From assembly GCA_030446715.1 (NCBI GenBank), contig JAUJMU010000005.1:198709-262708 (forward strand): a stretch of DNA of 64,000 nucleotides. The letters are read 5' to 3'. Both the position numbers and the translations under genes were made by a program. This DNA comes from Cytophagales bacterium. Its GTDB lineage: Bacteria > Bacteroidota > Bacteroidia > Cytophagales > 172606-1. Shown in pieces: positions 17,430-27,226 of the stretch; position 1 is the first letter of the stretch; every line of letters starts with the position of its first letter. Under the pieces are notes generated by a model. That model did no database searches and was not told the DNA's origin. It saw only the letters and a program-made list of their open reading frames with translations.

Positions 17430-18467
17430 ATGATTGATCTCCGTAGTGATACCGTGACCAGGCCGACTCCTGCCATGCTGGAGGCAATGATGCAAGCTGC
17501 CGTTGGCGACGATGTGTACGGCGAAGACCCTACCGTAAGTGCCCTTGAGGAAAAAACAGCCCGTCTGTTTGGCATGGAAGCCGGATTGTTCTGTCCTTCA
17601 GGTACTATGACCAACCAGATCGCCATCAAAGCCTTTACCCAGCCCGGCGACGAAGTGATCTGCGACCGGCTGTCGCATATTTATAACTACGAAGGGGGCG
17701 GAATTGCCTTCAATTCAAGTGCCTCCGTGCGGCTGCTCCACGGAGACCGGGGCCGCTTTACGGCGGTTGACGTACAGGAGAATATCAACGACGATAACAT
17801 CCATTACCCGCGGACCACGCTGGTGGCACTGGAAAACACCGTAAACAAAGGTGGCGGCTGCTACTACCAACCCGGGCAGATTGAGCAGATTTACCAGGTA
17901 TGCAAGGCCAACGGCATTGCCCTGCATCTCGACGGCGCCCGGATTTTCAACGCCCTGGCCGAAACCGGCGAAGATCCGGCCACTTACGGCCGGCACTTCA
18001 CTTCCATCTCGGTTTGCCTGTCCAAAGGGCTGGGCACGCCGGTCGGCTCGGTGCTGGTGGGTTCCTATGCCTTGATTCAGAAGTCAAAGCGGCTCCGGAA
18101 GGTATTCGGCGGCGGCTGGCGGCAGGCGGGTTATCTGGCGGCGGCCGGCATTTACGCCCTCGACCACCACGTACAGCGCCTGAAGGAAGACCACCGCCGG
18201 GCAAAAATTTTAGGCAAAATGCTGCTGGACCAGCCGTTCGTGACGGGGGTGCTGCCGGTCGAGACCAATATCGTGATCTTTAGCCTGCCTTCCGCGGAAA
18301 CTACCCAACGGGTACTCGACCACTGGCGGTCACGGAACATTCTGGCGGCGGCTTTCGGCAAAAACAGCATCCGGCTGGTCACGCACCTTGGCTTTGACAA
18401 TGCGCAAATGGACCAGTTTGCCGACGTTCTGAAAAAAATGAAGGTCCCCGCGCCTGATGCCTCTTAA
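17430..18467 (+). CDS. Low-specificity L-threonine aldolase
   Basis: 345 aa PLP enzyme that cleaves threonine or allo-threonine to glycine and acetaldehyde. Seen: N-terminal [20 protein letters not shown] and [40 protein letters not shown], then [11 protein letters not shown] (Asp that holds the pyridine nitrogen) and [14 protein letters not shown] with the PLP lysine at residue 199. Length is normal. The stop codon overlaps the downstream glycosyltransferase start by 11 bases, so the two are translationally linked, although the products have no obvious common pathway. Confidence 0.93.
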   Translation: MIDLRSDTVTRPTPAMLEAMMQAAVGDDVYGEDPTVSALEEKTARLFGMEAGLFCPSGTMTNQIAIKAFTQPGDEVICDRLSHIYNYEGGGIAFNSSASVRLLHGDRGRFTAVDVQENINDDNIHYPRTTLVALENTVNKGGGCYYQPGQIEQIYQVCKANGIALHLDGARIFNALAETGEDPATYGRHFTSISVCLSKGLGTPVGSVLVGSYALIQKSKRLRKVFGGGWRQAGYLAAAGIYALDHHVQRLKEDHRRAKILGKMLLDQPFVTGVLPVETNIVIFSLPSAETTQRVLDHWRSRNILAAAFGKNSIRLVTHLGFDNAQMDQFADVLKKMKVPAPDAS

Positions 18468-19419
18468 GATTCTGGTTCTGCGCTTTTCCTCCATCGGGGA
18501 CATTGTGCTGACTACGCCGGTGGTGCGGGCACTGAAAACGCAACTGCCCCGGGCAACGGTTCACTACTGCACCAAGGCAAAGTTCCGGACAATTGTGGAG
18601 CACAACCCTTACATTGACCAGTGCATTTATCTGGACGACAGCCTCAACGCCCTGATCAGCCGGCTGAGAGAGGAAAAGTACGACTATGTAATTGATCTCC
18701 ACCACAACCTGCGGACGCGGATTATCAAACTCCGGCTCGGCGTCAAAGCGTCCAGCTTTAATAAGCTGAACCGGGAAAAGTGGCTGTTGGTCAACTTCAA
18801 AAGGAACAAGCTGCCCGACGTACACATTGTGGACCGGTACCTCGATGCGGCAAAGCCACTGGGTGTGCACGACGACGGCAAGGGGCTGGATTATTTTATT
18901 CCCCAAAAAGATGTGGCAGGCAAAGAAACGCTTCCGGCTCCCTTCCGGAACGGCTACGCGGCTTTTGCCATCGGCGGCCAGCACTACACCAAAAAACTGC
19001 CGCTGCCCCGCCTGATCGAATTGTGCGGCCTGATCAGCCAGCCGCTGATCCTGCTCGGCGGACCGGAAGATGCCGCCAACGGCGAGGCTATCCTTCAGGC
19101 ATACGGGGATACCCCCCATAAATATATATTCAACGGCTGCGGCAAGTTTTCCCTCAACGGGTCGGCTTCGCTGGTGCGGGAGGCGGAAGTGGTATTTACC
19201 CACGACACCGGGCTGATGCACATTGCCGCTGCCTTCGGCAAAAAAATTTACTCGGTCTGGGGCAATACCGTCCCGGCTTTCGGCATGTACCCCTACCGGA
19301 CTGAACACGTGGTATGGGAAAGGCCACAGCTTTACTGCCGGCCCTGCTCCAAAATCGGGTACAGCAAGTGTCCTGAGGGCCACTTCAACTGCATGAATGA
19401 GATAAAATTCCGGTTCTGA
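18457..19419 (+). CDS. Glycosyltransferase family 9 (heptosyltransferase type)
   Basis: 320 aa. GT9 enzymes add ADP-heptose to the lipopolysaccharide core on the cytoplasmic face. Seen: [22 protein letters not shown] at the N-terminus, [33 protein letters not shown], and [35 protein letters not shown], which holds the acceptor and nucleotide-binding residues. Four cysteines near the C-terminus ([20 protein letters not shown]) are usual in Bacteroidota members. The start overlaps threonine aldolase by 11 bases. Confidence 0.9.
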   Translation: MPLKILVLRFSSIGDIVLTTPVVRALKTQLPRATVHYCTKAKFRTIVEHNPYIDQCIYLDDSLNALISRLREEKYDYVIDLHHNLRTRIIKLRLGVKASSFNKLNREKWLLVNFKRNKLPDVHIVDRYLDAAKPLGVHDDGKGLDYFIPQKDVAGKETLPAPFRNGYAAFAIGGQHYTKKLPLPRLIELCGLISQPLILLGGPEDAANGEAILQAYGDTPHKYIFNGCGKFSLNGSASLVREAEVVFTHDTGLMHIAAAFGKKIYSVWGNTVPAFGMYPYRTEHVVWERPQLYCRPCSKIGYSKCPEGHFNCMNEIKFRF

Positions 19420-19578
19420 ATGTGGGGGCAGATGCCTGAAATTTACCCGTCAGCAGGGCCCTGGGTAGATATGGGATGAAATTTCTTTCCCGCTTCAGAT
19501 TATCTTAGCAGATTCGCAGCCGGTCAATCCTGCAATTACAAGGTCCGTCAGTTTTCCACTGTCAATTTTCAACTATTC

Positions 19579-21042
19579 ATGAGTCCTTATCTCGTACTTT
19601 TCATTCTGATTGCCTACTTCGCCATTCTGCTGGTGATCTCCTGGATCACCAGCCGCGGGGCGGATACCAATACCTTTTTTACGGCCGGCAAAAATTCGCC
19701 GTGGTACCTGGTGGCGTACAGCATGATCGGTACGGCCCTGTCGGGGGTGACCTTCATCTCCGTACCGGGCAACGTGGGCAACGCGCAGTTTTCCTATTTC
19801 CAGTTTGTGCTGGGCAACGTGGTGGGTTACATGGTGGTGGCATTCGTGCTCCTGCCGATGTACTACCGCCTGAATCTGGTTTCGATTTATACGTACCTCG
19901 AAAAACGCTTCGGCTTCTGGTCCTATAAAATGGGGGCTTTGTCCTTCCAGATTTCCCGCATCATCGGTGCTTCGTTCCGGCTTTTCCTGACGGCGGCCGT
20001 GCTGCAGATTGCCCTGTTCGGTGCGTGGGGCGTGCCCTTTTGGGTGAACGTACTCATCACCATTGCCCTGATCTGGCTTTACACGGCCAAGGGCGGCATC
20101 AAGACCATTCTATGGACCGATGCCTTTCAGACCACTTTTCTGATTTCGGCGGTGGCCATCAGTGTCTACCTGATCGCAAACGAATTGGGTCTTTCCCCCG
20201 GAAGTCTGGTGACAATGGTAAGCGAAAGTGATGCTTCGCGGATGTTTTTCTTCGACGATCCGAAGAGCGGCAAGTATTTCTTCAAGCAGTTTACCGCGGG
20301 CATATTCATCACCATTGCCATGTTTGGCCTTGACCAGGACCTGATGCAGAAGAACCTGACCTGCCGCAACCTGTGGGACGCCCAGAAGAACATGCTCACC
20401 TTCAGCGGCGTGTTTATGGTGGTGAATATCCTGTTCCTCACGCTGGGTGCCCTGCTGTATCTCTACGCGGAAAACAAAGGTATTGCCATTCCTGCCCGTA
20501 CTGATTACCTGTACCCTACCCTGGCGCTGAAGTCGTTTGGCCTGGTGGCGGGCATTGCATTCCTGCTCGGCATCACCGCTTCGTCGTTTGCCAGCGCCGA
20601 TTCGGCCCTTGCGGCGCTTACCACGTCCTTCTGCATTGATTTTATGAACTTTGACAAACGCACTGAAGCCGACCGGAAAAGGATCAAAACATTTGTGCAT
20701 CTCGGCCTGTCGCTGGCCCTGCTGCTGGTGATCCTGGCGTTTAACGCCCTGAACGACGAAAGCGTGGTCACGGCTGTATTTACGGCGGCCGGTTACACCT
20801 ACGGGCCGCTGCTGGGCCTGTACGCTTTTGGCATGATGACCAGATGGCAGGTGCGTGACCGCTTTGTGCCGCTGGTGTGCGTGCTGTCGCCGCTGCTCTG
20901 CTATATCATCAACCGCAATTCGAAGGAGTGGCTGAACGGCTACGAGTTCGGTTTTGAAATCCTGATTCTGAATGGTCTGCTTACCTTCATGGGCCTGCTG
21001 ATGCTGACCAGAAAAAGGGTAACGGCCCCGCAAAAGGTCTGA
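19579..21042 (+). CDS. Sodium:solute symporter family protein
   Basis: 487 aa with about 13 hydrophobic segments, the SSS/SLC5 fold. Seen: ISWITSRGADTNTFFTAGKNSPWYLVAYSMIGTALSGVTFISVPG in the first two helices, FGFWSYKMGALSFQISRIIGASFRLFL, GLDQDLMQKNLTCRN (conserved MQR/MQK-type loop), and LGITASSFASADSALAALTTSFCIDF, where the serines contribute to the second sodium site. The substrate is not predictable from sequence; Bacteroidota members of this subgroup are often annotated as sugar, sialate or proline carriers. Single gene. Confidence 0.9.
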   Translation: MSPYLVLFILIAYFAILLVISWITSRGADTNTFFTAGKNSPWYLVAYSMIGTALSGVTFISVPGNVGNAQFSYFQFVLGNVVGYMVVAFVLLPMYYRLNLVSIYTYLEKRFGFWSYKMGALSFQISRIIGASFRLFLTAAVLQIALFGAWGVPFWVNVLITIALIWLYTAKGGIKTILWTDAFQTTFLISAVAISVYLIANELGLSPGSLVTMVSESDASRMFFFDDPKSGKYFFKQFTAGIFITIAMFGLDQDLMQKNLTCRNLWDAQKNMLTFSGVFMVVNILFLTLGALLYLYAENKGIAIPARTDYLYPTLALKSFGLVAGIAFLLGITASSFASADSALAALTTSFCIDFMNFDKRTEADRKRIKTFVHLGLSLALLLVILAFNALNDESVVTAVFTAAGYTYGPLLGLYAFGMMTRWQVRDRFVPLVCVLSPLLCYIINRNSKEWLNGYEFGFEILILNGLLTFMGLLMLTRKRVTAPQKV

Positions 21043-21049
21043 TTGAAGT

Positions 21050-21160
21050 CTGGATCAGGATTTACCGGATGAAAAGATTAACTGGATTTCTGATAACCCT
21101 TAAAGACTGATCTTGTCCTGAATAATCCCGGTAATCCTTCAATCCTGCGAATCCTGGTTC
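21050..21160. repeat. Intergenic GGATTTAC/ATCC palindromic repeat
   Basis: CTGGATCAGGATTTACCGGA, GATGAAAAGATTAACTGGAT, and further on CGGTAATCCTTCAATCCTGC. It belongs to the same family as the perfect inverted repeat at 34255-34345 and fills the gap between two convergent genes. Confidence 0.6.
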
Positions 21161-21494
21161 AGACGACAATTTCCTTAGCCGGCTCCCAAAGCAGTTGTTC
21201 GAACCGCTGCACCTGATCGTCTGCCACTACCACACCTTCGGCTTCCAGCAGCCGCTGCATTTCGTGGTTACTCCCGAAATGATGCTTGCCCGTCAGCAGG
21301 CCGTTGCGGTTCACAACCCGGTGCGCCGGCACGTCGGGCATGGAATGGGCAGCATTCATGGCCCACCCTACCATGCGGGCGGCGCTTTTCAGGCCCAGGT
21401 ATTGATCAATGGCTCCGTACGTGGTCACCCGGCCGGCCGGTATCAGCCGCACCACCTCGTACACATCACTGAAGAACTTGCTTTTGTCACGCAT
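21159..21494 (-). CDS. Alkyltransferase-like (ATL) protein, MGMT family
   Basis: 111 aa, the size of the C-terminal domain of O6-methylguanine-DNA methyltransferase alone. Motifs present: FFSDVYEVVRLIPAGRVTTYGAID, ARMVGWAMNAAH, and VPAHRVVNRNGLLTGKHHFG. In MGMT the last motif is PCHRV with the alkyl-accepting cysteine; here it is Ala57, so it cannot accept alkyl groups. ATL proteins of this kind bind O6-alkylguanine and hand the lesion to nucleotide excision repair. Stand-alone gene convergent with the symporter. Confidence 0.88.
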   Translation of the reverse strand: MRDKSKFFSDVYEVVRLIPAGRVTTYGAIDQYLGLKSAARMVGWAMNAAHSMPDVPAHRVVNRNGLLTGKHHFGSNHEMQRLLEAEGVVVADDQVQRFEQLLWEPAKEIVV

Positions 21495-21670
21495 CGGGTG
21501 AGAAAGGGGACGTTGGACTTTGGATTTAAACCGCTGAACTTTGATAACGGCAGAAGCCTCTCTGCCATGCGGCTAAGAGGCTTCTGATTAGCAGGGCAGG
21601 TAAAATTAATCTGTATTTCTGTTTACACGTTTCGGCCAGAAGCAACTAACCAATCCATTATTTGAATCGC

Positions 21671-21717
21671 AATTCAAAATTTAGAATTCACACCTTATAA
21701 TTGCGCCGTTGCTTAAC
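21671..21717 (-). repeat. AT-rich dispersed repeat, family A copy (reverse)
   Basis: AATTCAAAATTTAGAATTCA then TTGCGCCGTTGCTTAAC. It runs into the stop codon of the anti-sigma gene. Confidence 0.6.
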
Positions 21718-22255
21718 CGGCCATTGACTGGCGCTTTTTCTCGAAAAAGGGCTTCAGCACCATTTTGTCAAAGAGCACAAGGGCCAGCAGTCCATTGATC
21801 AGCAGAAATCCGTTCAGTAACCACTGCTGCTGAAACACATCCGTAAGTACGCCCATATTCAGGGACAGGCCGGGCAGATGACTGGTAATGGACCACGCCG
21901 TATTCTGTACTTCCACCGGAATCTGGCGGGTAGCCGTCAGGTAGGAAAGGGCCAGGGCCAGCAGCGTGCAAGCGGCCACTGCCGCCGCCAGAAAGATGGT
22001 CTTCGACTGCCGGTAGACCCACGTAACCTGCGTCTGCCCCGCACTTTCCCACGCGTCCATCAGCTTTTCCGTAAAACCATCCGGTGCCCGCTCCAGTACC
22101 ATGGCGCTTACCTGTGCATCCACGGCGCAGTACTCTTCATACAACGCCCGGCAATCAGGGCACTGCGCAAGGTGGGTCTTATACAGCAGCTGGTCCTCAG
22201 CGGCACAGGCCCCGTCCACCAGGTCAAACAACTGCTCATCCGATAAGTGAATCAT
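21713..22255 (-). CDS. Zinc-finger anti-sigma factor
   Basis: 180 aa. N-terminal zf-HC2 (ZAS) domain with ligands His28, Cys32 and Cys35 in THLAQCPDC, preceded by HLSDEQLFDLVDG. Two membrane segments follow (about residues 86-107 and 142-162), so it is an inner-membrane protein with its sigma-binding domain in the cytosol. It lies 44 bases downstream of the ECF sigma gene on the same strand; such neighbours normally form a sigma/anti-sigma pair released by an envelope signal. The signal is unknown. Confidence 0.88.
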   Translation of the reverse strand: MIHLSDEQLFDLVDGACAAEDQLLYKTHLAQCPDCRALYEEYCAVDAQVSAMVLERAPDGFTEKLMDAWESAGQTQVTWVYRQSKTIFLAAAVAACTLLALALSYLTATRQIPVEVQNTAWSITSHLPGLSLNMGVLTDVFQQQWLLNGFLLINGLLALVLFDKMVLKPFFEKKRQSMAG

Positions 22256-22299
22256 GGTTTGGGTATTGGGTGTTGGGTAGTAGGTATTTGATATTTGAT

Positions 22300-22872
22300 T
22301 TATAAAAGGCTATGCGCTTCTCCTTTCAGCATCCGGTTCAGTTCATCGGCTAAACGCTTCCGGGCCCGGTGCAGTTTCACCTTGGCCGTGTTTGCCGGTA
22401 TGCCCGTAATACCGGCAATTTCTTCCAGGGTAAATTCTTTCAGGTAAAACAGGGTAATCATGGTCACGTCGTCAGGAGAAAGGTGCTCCAGCGCCATGCT
22501 GATGTACTGCTGACGTTCGAGTTGCCGGTATTGATCCGCTGATCCGGAAGCAGTGCCAGGGGCGCCGGGGTTGGTCTCCTCCACGTCCTGGGTGAGCATC
22601 CGGTACTTGCGCCTGAAGCCCACGGCGGCATTGAACACGATCCGGTAAAACCAGGTGGTAAATTTAGCGTCCCGGCTGAAGGTGTCCAAAGCCCGGAAGG
22701 CCCGCATAAAGGCATCCTGTGCAATCTCCTGCGCATCTTCGCGGTTGCCCACGATCCGGAAGGCCACAGTATATGCGTAATCCTTGTGCCGGTTGGTCAG
22801 CTCCCGGTACGCAGATTTGTCGCCCGACAGAATCCGGTCAATGATCGCTAAATCTCTTTCATTGCTTTGCAC
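22300..22872 (-). CDS. ECF-family RNA polymerase sigma factor
   Basis: 190 aa from the GTG at 22872 (MQSNERDLAIIDRILSGDK), the point where family similarity begins; the frame is open to a TTG at 23010 and an extended N-terminus cannot be excluded. Region 2: YAYTVAFRIVGNREDAQEIAQDAFMRAFRALDTF and KFTTWFYRIVFNAA. Region 4: LSPDDVTMITLFYLKEFTLEEIAGITGIPANTAKVKLHRARKRLADEL, a helix-turn-helix that reads the -35. It is the first gene of a two-gene operon with the anti-sigma factor and diverges from the DUF6249 gene. Confidence 0.9.
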   Translation of the reverse strand: MQSNERDLAIIDRILSGDKSAYRELTNRHKDYAYTVAFRIVGNREDAQEIAQDAFMRAFRALDTFSRDAKFTTWFYRIVFNAAVGFRRKYRMLTQDVEETNPGAPGTASGSADQYRQLERQQYISMALEHLSPDDVTMITLFYLKEFTLEEIAGITGIPANTAKVKLHRARKRLADELNRMLKGEAHSLL

Positions 22873-23119
22873 AACCTCTTTGATGTGGAAAGTCTCTTTC
22901 CGGTTACGGGTGTTCAACAAAAAATCAAGTTCCTGATTATTCAGTCCAAAGTCAAGGAATGCCGGCGGTGAACGTACAGCGATATGATGCACCCGGCCGG
23001 CACCGGACAAAGCATATAATTTTTTCGGGCAACCCGTAACCTGACCGCCTGCCTCTGCATCCTATGGGCAAAATCAACGATACGAAACGAATAACTTCAA
23101 ACTCCAAACACTTGAAACA

Positions 23120-23485
23120 ATGGAATTCAGCCCCATCTTAATCCCGATTATTTTATTCATCGGCTTGTTCACCATGATCATTTTCCTGCGCAAATACGAG
23201 AACGAGGAGCGGATGGCAATGATCGAAAAGGGCATCAACCCGGGCAATACCACCAAACCCAGAATCAACCCTTCGGGCACGCTTCGCTTTGGCCTGCTGG
23301 CAATTGGTGCCGGAACCGGTCTGCTGATAGGCAATTTTCTGGAAAGATCACTGGATCTGTACAGGCCGGTGGCCTACTTCTCAATGGTGCTGCTCTTCGG
23401 GGGTACGGGTCTGCTGGTATCCTACGTGATTCAACTCAGGCAGGACGAAAAGGAGAAGCGCGAAAAACAACGCGAAATCATGTAG
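23120..23485 (+). CDS. DUF6249-like membrane protein
   Basis: 121 aa. Helix 1 at about residues 5-23 (PILIPIILFIGLFTMIIFL), then a charged segment YENEERMAMIEKGINPG characteristic of DUF6249, two more helices (about 56-73 and 83-104) and a highly charged tail. Bacteroidota often carry this gene beside an ECF sigma factor, as here (divergent, 247 bases from the chosen sigma start). It may belong to the same envelope-stress regulon; that is inference. Confidence 0.72.
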   Translation: MEFSPILIPIILFIGLFTMIIFLRKYENEERMAMIEKGINPGNTTKPRINPSGTLRFGLLAIGAGTGLLIGNFLERSLDLYRPVAYFSMVLLFGGTGLLVSYVIQLRQDEKEKREKQREIM

Positions 23486-23586
23486 ATTATCGCCGTCCCG
23501 CCGGCGGGGCAGCGTAACCGCCGGCAAAGCTTTATTATTTTTGAAACAAAGTTTCTGGAGGGATTCAGGAAATTACCGGTGCAGTA

Positions 23587-23676
23587 CCTCACCCTAAATC
23601 CCTCTCCTGAGGAGAGGGACTTAACTCCAGCGCTGCGGCTCCCCCTCTCATCAGGAGAGGGGGACGGGGGGTGAGG
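23587..23676. repeat. 90-bp nested palindromic element
   Basis: Outer arms CCTCACCC (23587) and GGGTGAGG (end 23676) enclose two further hairpins: CCCTCTCCTGAGGAGAGGG, and CCCCTCTCATCAGGAGAGGGG. The whole can fold as a cruciform with two internal stem-loops. No coding capacity. Typical of a dispersed REP/MITE-like element. Confidence 0.75.
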
Positions 23677-23721
23677 TTTTATAACAGTCTTTTCCCTGAA
23701 TGTCTCCAGAAACACGAAACA

Positions 23722-23763
23722 AAAAAGCCAGGGCAGCTTCTCCGGATGCTGCGCTGGCTTTTC
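23722..23763 (-). terminator. Terminator of the amylase gene
   Basis: AAAAAAGCCAG-GGCAGC, loop, GCTGCG-CTGGCTTTT just beyond the minus-strand stop codon. Confidence 0.75.
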
Positions 23764-23777
23764 AAAAGGGGTTACGC

Positions 23778-25466
23778 TTACCTCGTCTCTGCCAGCAGCA
23801 CGGTAGAATAAGGCGTATCCAGGACGATCTGCCCCCCTCGTACTTTGGCCGTTTGCCCGGAATAATAATCCAGCAGGGTAGCTCCGTTGGCAAATAAATC
23901 AAAAACGGGTATGCTTTTGTTGCCGGCTGGCCCGTCAAGCATCACCAGTACCTGGTCTGAGTACTTGTCTTTGCGGTATTTGCGTGAAAATATGTAAGGA
24001 GAATCCTGATGCCGCTTGTGCAACCCGTCTCCCACGGAGAGGTGATCCTTCCGGAAGCGGCTTAGTTTGGACCAATGCTCCAGGGTGGCTTTTGCAAGAG
24101 AATCTTTTCCGAGTGCATCCCAGTTCATGAATGACCGGAGGGTAGCATCGCCCTCTGTACCCTTGATTACCAGCGGCCGGGCCGTTTCGTCACCGTAGTA
24201 GATCTGGGCGGCACCGCCGGAAAGCAGCAACTTTGTACCGGCCTCAAACGTCTGCTTTCTGTCCTTGTCAAAAGGGTTACCGTCGTCGTGCGAAGTGAGG
24301 TAGTTAAGCACGCCCAGCCCCTCCAGTGAACCGCCGTGCAACACCGTGTCGTACTTGGTAAATAACTGGTCGTAAGAACCTCTGGCGTCGTGCTTGAACG
24401 CAAAGTTGATCATGGATTCAAAGCCGTTCGCGTAAAAGTCAACCTTTTGTCCGTCGTCATACGGATAGGCGCGGCCGTTGCCGGCACTGTAGCCGTACAC
24501 TTCGGCCACCATAAAAAATTCGTTGTCATCCAGCTTGCGGGCCGGGTTTTCGCCTTTCCAGTCGTTAAATGCCCGGATGGCTTCCTTCTTCAGCTCAGCC
24601 CACACGCCGGCTTCGGTATGCTTGGCGGTATCTACCCGAAAACCGTCTATGCCAAACTTGCGGATGTAATCGGTCAGCCACTTGATCACGTAAAAGCGGG
24701 CTGCCCTCGGGTAGCCGGTAGCCTGAAAAAAGGCATCCAGTTCCTGCATTTCCTGCTCCAGCCGCCCTTCCTGCTGCCATTTCTGCTTCAGCAGATCGGG
24801 TAATTCAACCGGCTGGTCGCTTTCCGTCAGGATGTCGGGCAGATTTTTTACCAGCGTACATTTTGTAGTTGTTTCCAGCGTCCTGAAATTGCAGACGGGG
24901 TCCAGACGTACCCAGTCTTTGGGGTAAGCCGGGTCTTTGGGCGTAACCGGGCCGGTGTGGTTCACTACCACGTCCAGCACCACCCTGATCCCGTGCCCGT
25001 GGGCGTTGTCCACCAGTTCCTTCAGGTCCTGCTCCGTCCCGAAGTTGGGATCAAGGGCGGTCCAGTCTTTAGCCCAGTAGCCGTGGTAGCCGTAGGTAAA
25101 ACCGGTTCCTTCGTTGGTGCCGCCGTGAACCTGCTCCACCAGCGGCGTGAGCCAGATCGCCGTCACGCCCAGTGTGTCAAAGTATCCGTCCTTTATTTTC
25201 CGGGTCACTCCTTTTATATCGCCACCCTCAAAACCCCGAAGCTTTGCCGCTTTGCCGGTGCGGTCGAAATTGACGTCGTTGCTCTTGTCGCCGTTGTTGA
25301 ACCGGTCAGTCAGCAGAAAGTAAATGGTAGCGTTGCGCCAGGAAAACGGCGTTTTTTCTTTTTCTTCGGTTGCGGCGGCAGTGTCGGTGCTTTCCGATTC
25401 ATTACCGGCTTTCCGGCACTGGGCAAACAGGACAACCAGCAGCAGGGTGAGTAGTGCTCTTTTCAT
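23778..25466 (-). CDS. GH13 alpha-amylase family lipoprotein
   Basis: 562 aa from the ATG at 25466; the open frame upstream is unlike a signal peptide. MKRALLTLLLVVLFAQC is a lipoprotein signal, so the enzyme is surface or periplasm anchored. The catalytic barrel shows the GH13 regions: VVLDVVVNHTGP (region I), DGFRVDTAKHTE (II, nucleophile Asp), FMVAEVYGY (III, acid/base Glu), NYLTSHDDGNPF (IV). The start of the barrel has IYFLLTDRFNNGDKSND and GGDIKGVTRK. It hydrolyses alpha-1,4-glucans. No SusC/SusD pair lies in the window. A terminator follows the gene. Confidence 0.92.
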   Translation of the reverse strand: MKRALLTLLLVVLFAQCRKAGNESESTDTAAATEEKEKTPFSWRNATIYFLLTDRFNNGDKSNDVNFDRTGKAAKLRGFEGGDIKGVTRKIKDGYFDTLGVTAIWLTPLVEQVHGGTNEGTGFTYGYHGYWAKDWTALDPNFGTEQDLKELVDNAHGHGIRVVLDVVVNHTGPVTPKDPAYPKDWVRLDPVCNFRTLETTTKCTLVKNLPDILTESDQPVELPDLLKQKWQQEGRLEQEMQELDAFFQATGYPRAARFYVIKWLTDYIRKFGIDGFRVDTAKHTEAGVWAELKKEAIRAFNDWKGENPARKLDDNEFFMVAEVYGYSAGNGRAYPYDDGQKVDFYANGFESMINFAFKHDARGSYDQLFTKYDTVLHGGSLEGLGVLNYLTSHDDGNPFDKDRKQTFEAGTKLLLSGGAAQIYYGDETARPLVIKGTEGDATLRSFMNWDALGKDSLAKATLEHWSKLSRFRKDHLSVGDGLHKRHQDSPYIFSRKYRKDKYSDQVLVMLDGPAGNKSIPVFDLFANGATLLDYYSGQTAKVRGGQIVLDTPYSTVLLAETR

Positions 25467-25762
25467 TGGAGTTTTTAAAGTTGCCGATGGGGACCGGAGC
25501 AAGGCTACGCAAATGTATAACAAAAATAGATTAAATGGATTTTTCCGGTGAACCTTCCTGTGGCAGCCCGGCTGTGCCGTCAAAGGCTGGCTCTTGAACA
25601 GGTTATATCCTTGCACCCCTGATTTCGTATACACAATCTATTCCTGCCCTGCATTCCGGGACCGGGTATTATTCCTGCCTTCCCGGTAAGGAAAAGGAGG
25701 AAGTGAAAATCATTTCAGTTTATCAGTTATCAGGAACAAATATGAAATACACAGGAACAGAT

Positions 25763-27091
25763 ATGAAAACCATGCCCCTTTGGGTTGCCTTATGGCTGCT
25801 CCTGTTTACCGGCATTGGCTGTACTTCCGCAAAAAAAAGTGAGTCGCAGGAAGGCATTGATACATTGGCTGCTACCGGACTCAGGGTTGATTCTCTCCCC
25901 AAACCGAATGCCACCAAATCAGCCACTAATTTCAGCAAGGTAATTGGCTGGCCGGAAAACAAAACACCAATTGCGCCTCAGGGCTTTACCGTGAGCAAGT
26001 ACGCCGATGGCTTGCGAAACCCAAGGTGGATTTATGTGGCTCCCAACGGAGACATCCTGGTAGCTGAAGCCAATACAGAGCCGAAAGGCGTAAAAAAAGT
26101 GGTTTCGGCAATATCCGGCAAATCCAAATCACAGAATACCGGTGAGAGCGCCAACAGAATTACCTTGTTCCGCGATGCTGACAAAGACGGCACACCTGAA
26201 CTAAAGGAAGAATTTCTGACGGGCCTGAATCAGCCGCTCGGTATGCTGGTGCTGGGCAACTTCTTCTACGTAGCCAACACCGACGGCCTTTGGCGGTACC
26301 CTTACCAGAAAGGACAAACCCGGATTACGGGCAAAGGGGAAAAAATAATGGATCTGCCCGCCGGCGGCTACAACAACCACTGGACCCGTAACCTGATTGC
26401 CAACGCCGACGGTTCAAAAATCTACATCTCCGTAGGGTCGGCCAGCAATGTGGGCGAACACGGCATGGACGAGGAAAAACGCCGGGCCAACATTCTGGAA
26501 ATCAATCCGGACGGATCGGGCGAACGCATTTACGCCAGCGGCCTGCGGAACCCTGTGGGCATGGACTGGGCACCCGGCACCAAAACGTTGTGGACAGCGG
26601 TGAATGAACGCGACAAACTCGGCGACAACCTGGTACCCGACTACCTGACCAGCGTGCAGGAGGGGGCATTTTACGGCTGGCCCTACTCCTATTTCGGGCA
26701 GCATGCCGACCCGCGCCGCGAAGGTGAGCGGCCCGATCTTGTCCGGAAGGCACTGGTGCCCGACGTGCCGCTGGGATCACATACCGCTTCGCTGGGCCTC
26801 GCTTTTTACGACAAAAATACTTTTCCGGCCAAATACCGCAACGGTGCCTTTGTGGGGCAGCACGGCTCCTGGAACCGCTCCGAACTGGTAGGCTACAAGG
26901 TGGTGTTCGTACCGTTCAGTAACGGGAAGCCTGCCGGCAAGCCGGAGGATTTCCTGACGGGATTCGTTGCCGACGGCAGCAAGTCTGAGGTATACGGCCG
27001 GCCGGTAGGCGTGGAAGTACTGCCCGACGGTTCCATGCTGGTGGCCGATGATGCCAGCAATACGCTCTGGCGGGTAAGTACGCAGCCGTAA
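25763..27091 (+). CDS. Sorbosone dehydrogenase-like PQQ-type beta-propeller lipoprotein
   Basis: 442 aa. The start MKTMPLWVALWLLLFTGIGC gives a lipobox with Cys20; an ATG at 25742 would add seven residues. The rest is the six-bladed propeller of the soluble glucose/sorbosone dehydrogenase family: GLRNPRWIYVAPNGDILVAE, ITLFRDADKDGTPE, GLNQPLGMLVLGNFFYVANTDGLWRYPY, NNHWTRNLIANADGSKIYISVGS, ANILEINPDGSGERIYASGLRNPVGMDWAP, VFVPF and GRPVGVEVLPDGSMLVADDASNTLWRV. Family members oxidise sugars using PQQ; no PQQ synthesis gene is in the window, so cofactor use is uncertain. Confidence 0.85.
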   Translation: MKTMPLWVALWLLLFTGIGCTSAKKSESQEGIDTLAATGLRVDSLPKPNATKSATNFSKVIGWPENKTPIAPQGFTVSKYADGLRNPRWIYVAPNGDILVAEANTEPKGVKKVVSAISGKSKSQNTGESANRITLFRDADKDGTPELKEEFLTGLNQPLGMLVLGNFFYVANTDGLWRYPYQKGQTRITGKGEKIMDLPAGGYNNHWTRNLIANADGSKIYISVGSASNVGEHGMDEEKRRANILEINPDGSGERIYASGLRNPVGMDWAPGTKTLWTAVNERDKLGDNLVPDYLTSVQEGAFYGWPYSYFGQHADPRREGERPDLVRKALVPDVPLGSHTASLGLAFYDKNTFPAKYRNGAFVGQHGSWNRSELVGYKVVFVPFSNGKPAGKPEDFLTGFVADGSKSEVYGRPVGVEVLPDGSMLVADDASNTLWRVSTQP

Positions 27092-27226
27092 CCGGACAAT
27101 TTCCGCGGGAAAACTTCAACGGATGAGGCGCGGGGAGACTAACATCTGAAATTCACAGTCACCCGGCTAAATTTATCTGAACAGTATCATTCGAGTAACT
27201 GCTAACGAATAACCAGTAACCACTTA

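Noticed and set aside
18379..19383. 334-residue open frame antisense to the GT9 gene
   Set aside because: Shadow of a GC-biased coding gene; the plus-strand GT9 motifs are clear.
20110..21033. 307-residue open frame antisense to the sodium symporter
   Set aside because: Complement of membrane helices; charged, repetitive composition and no family.
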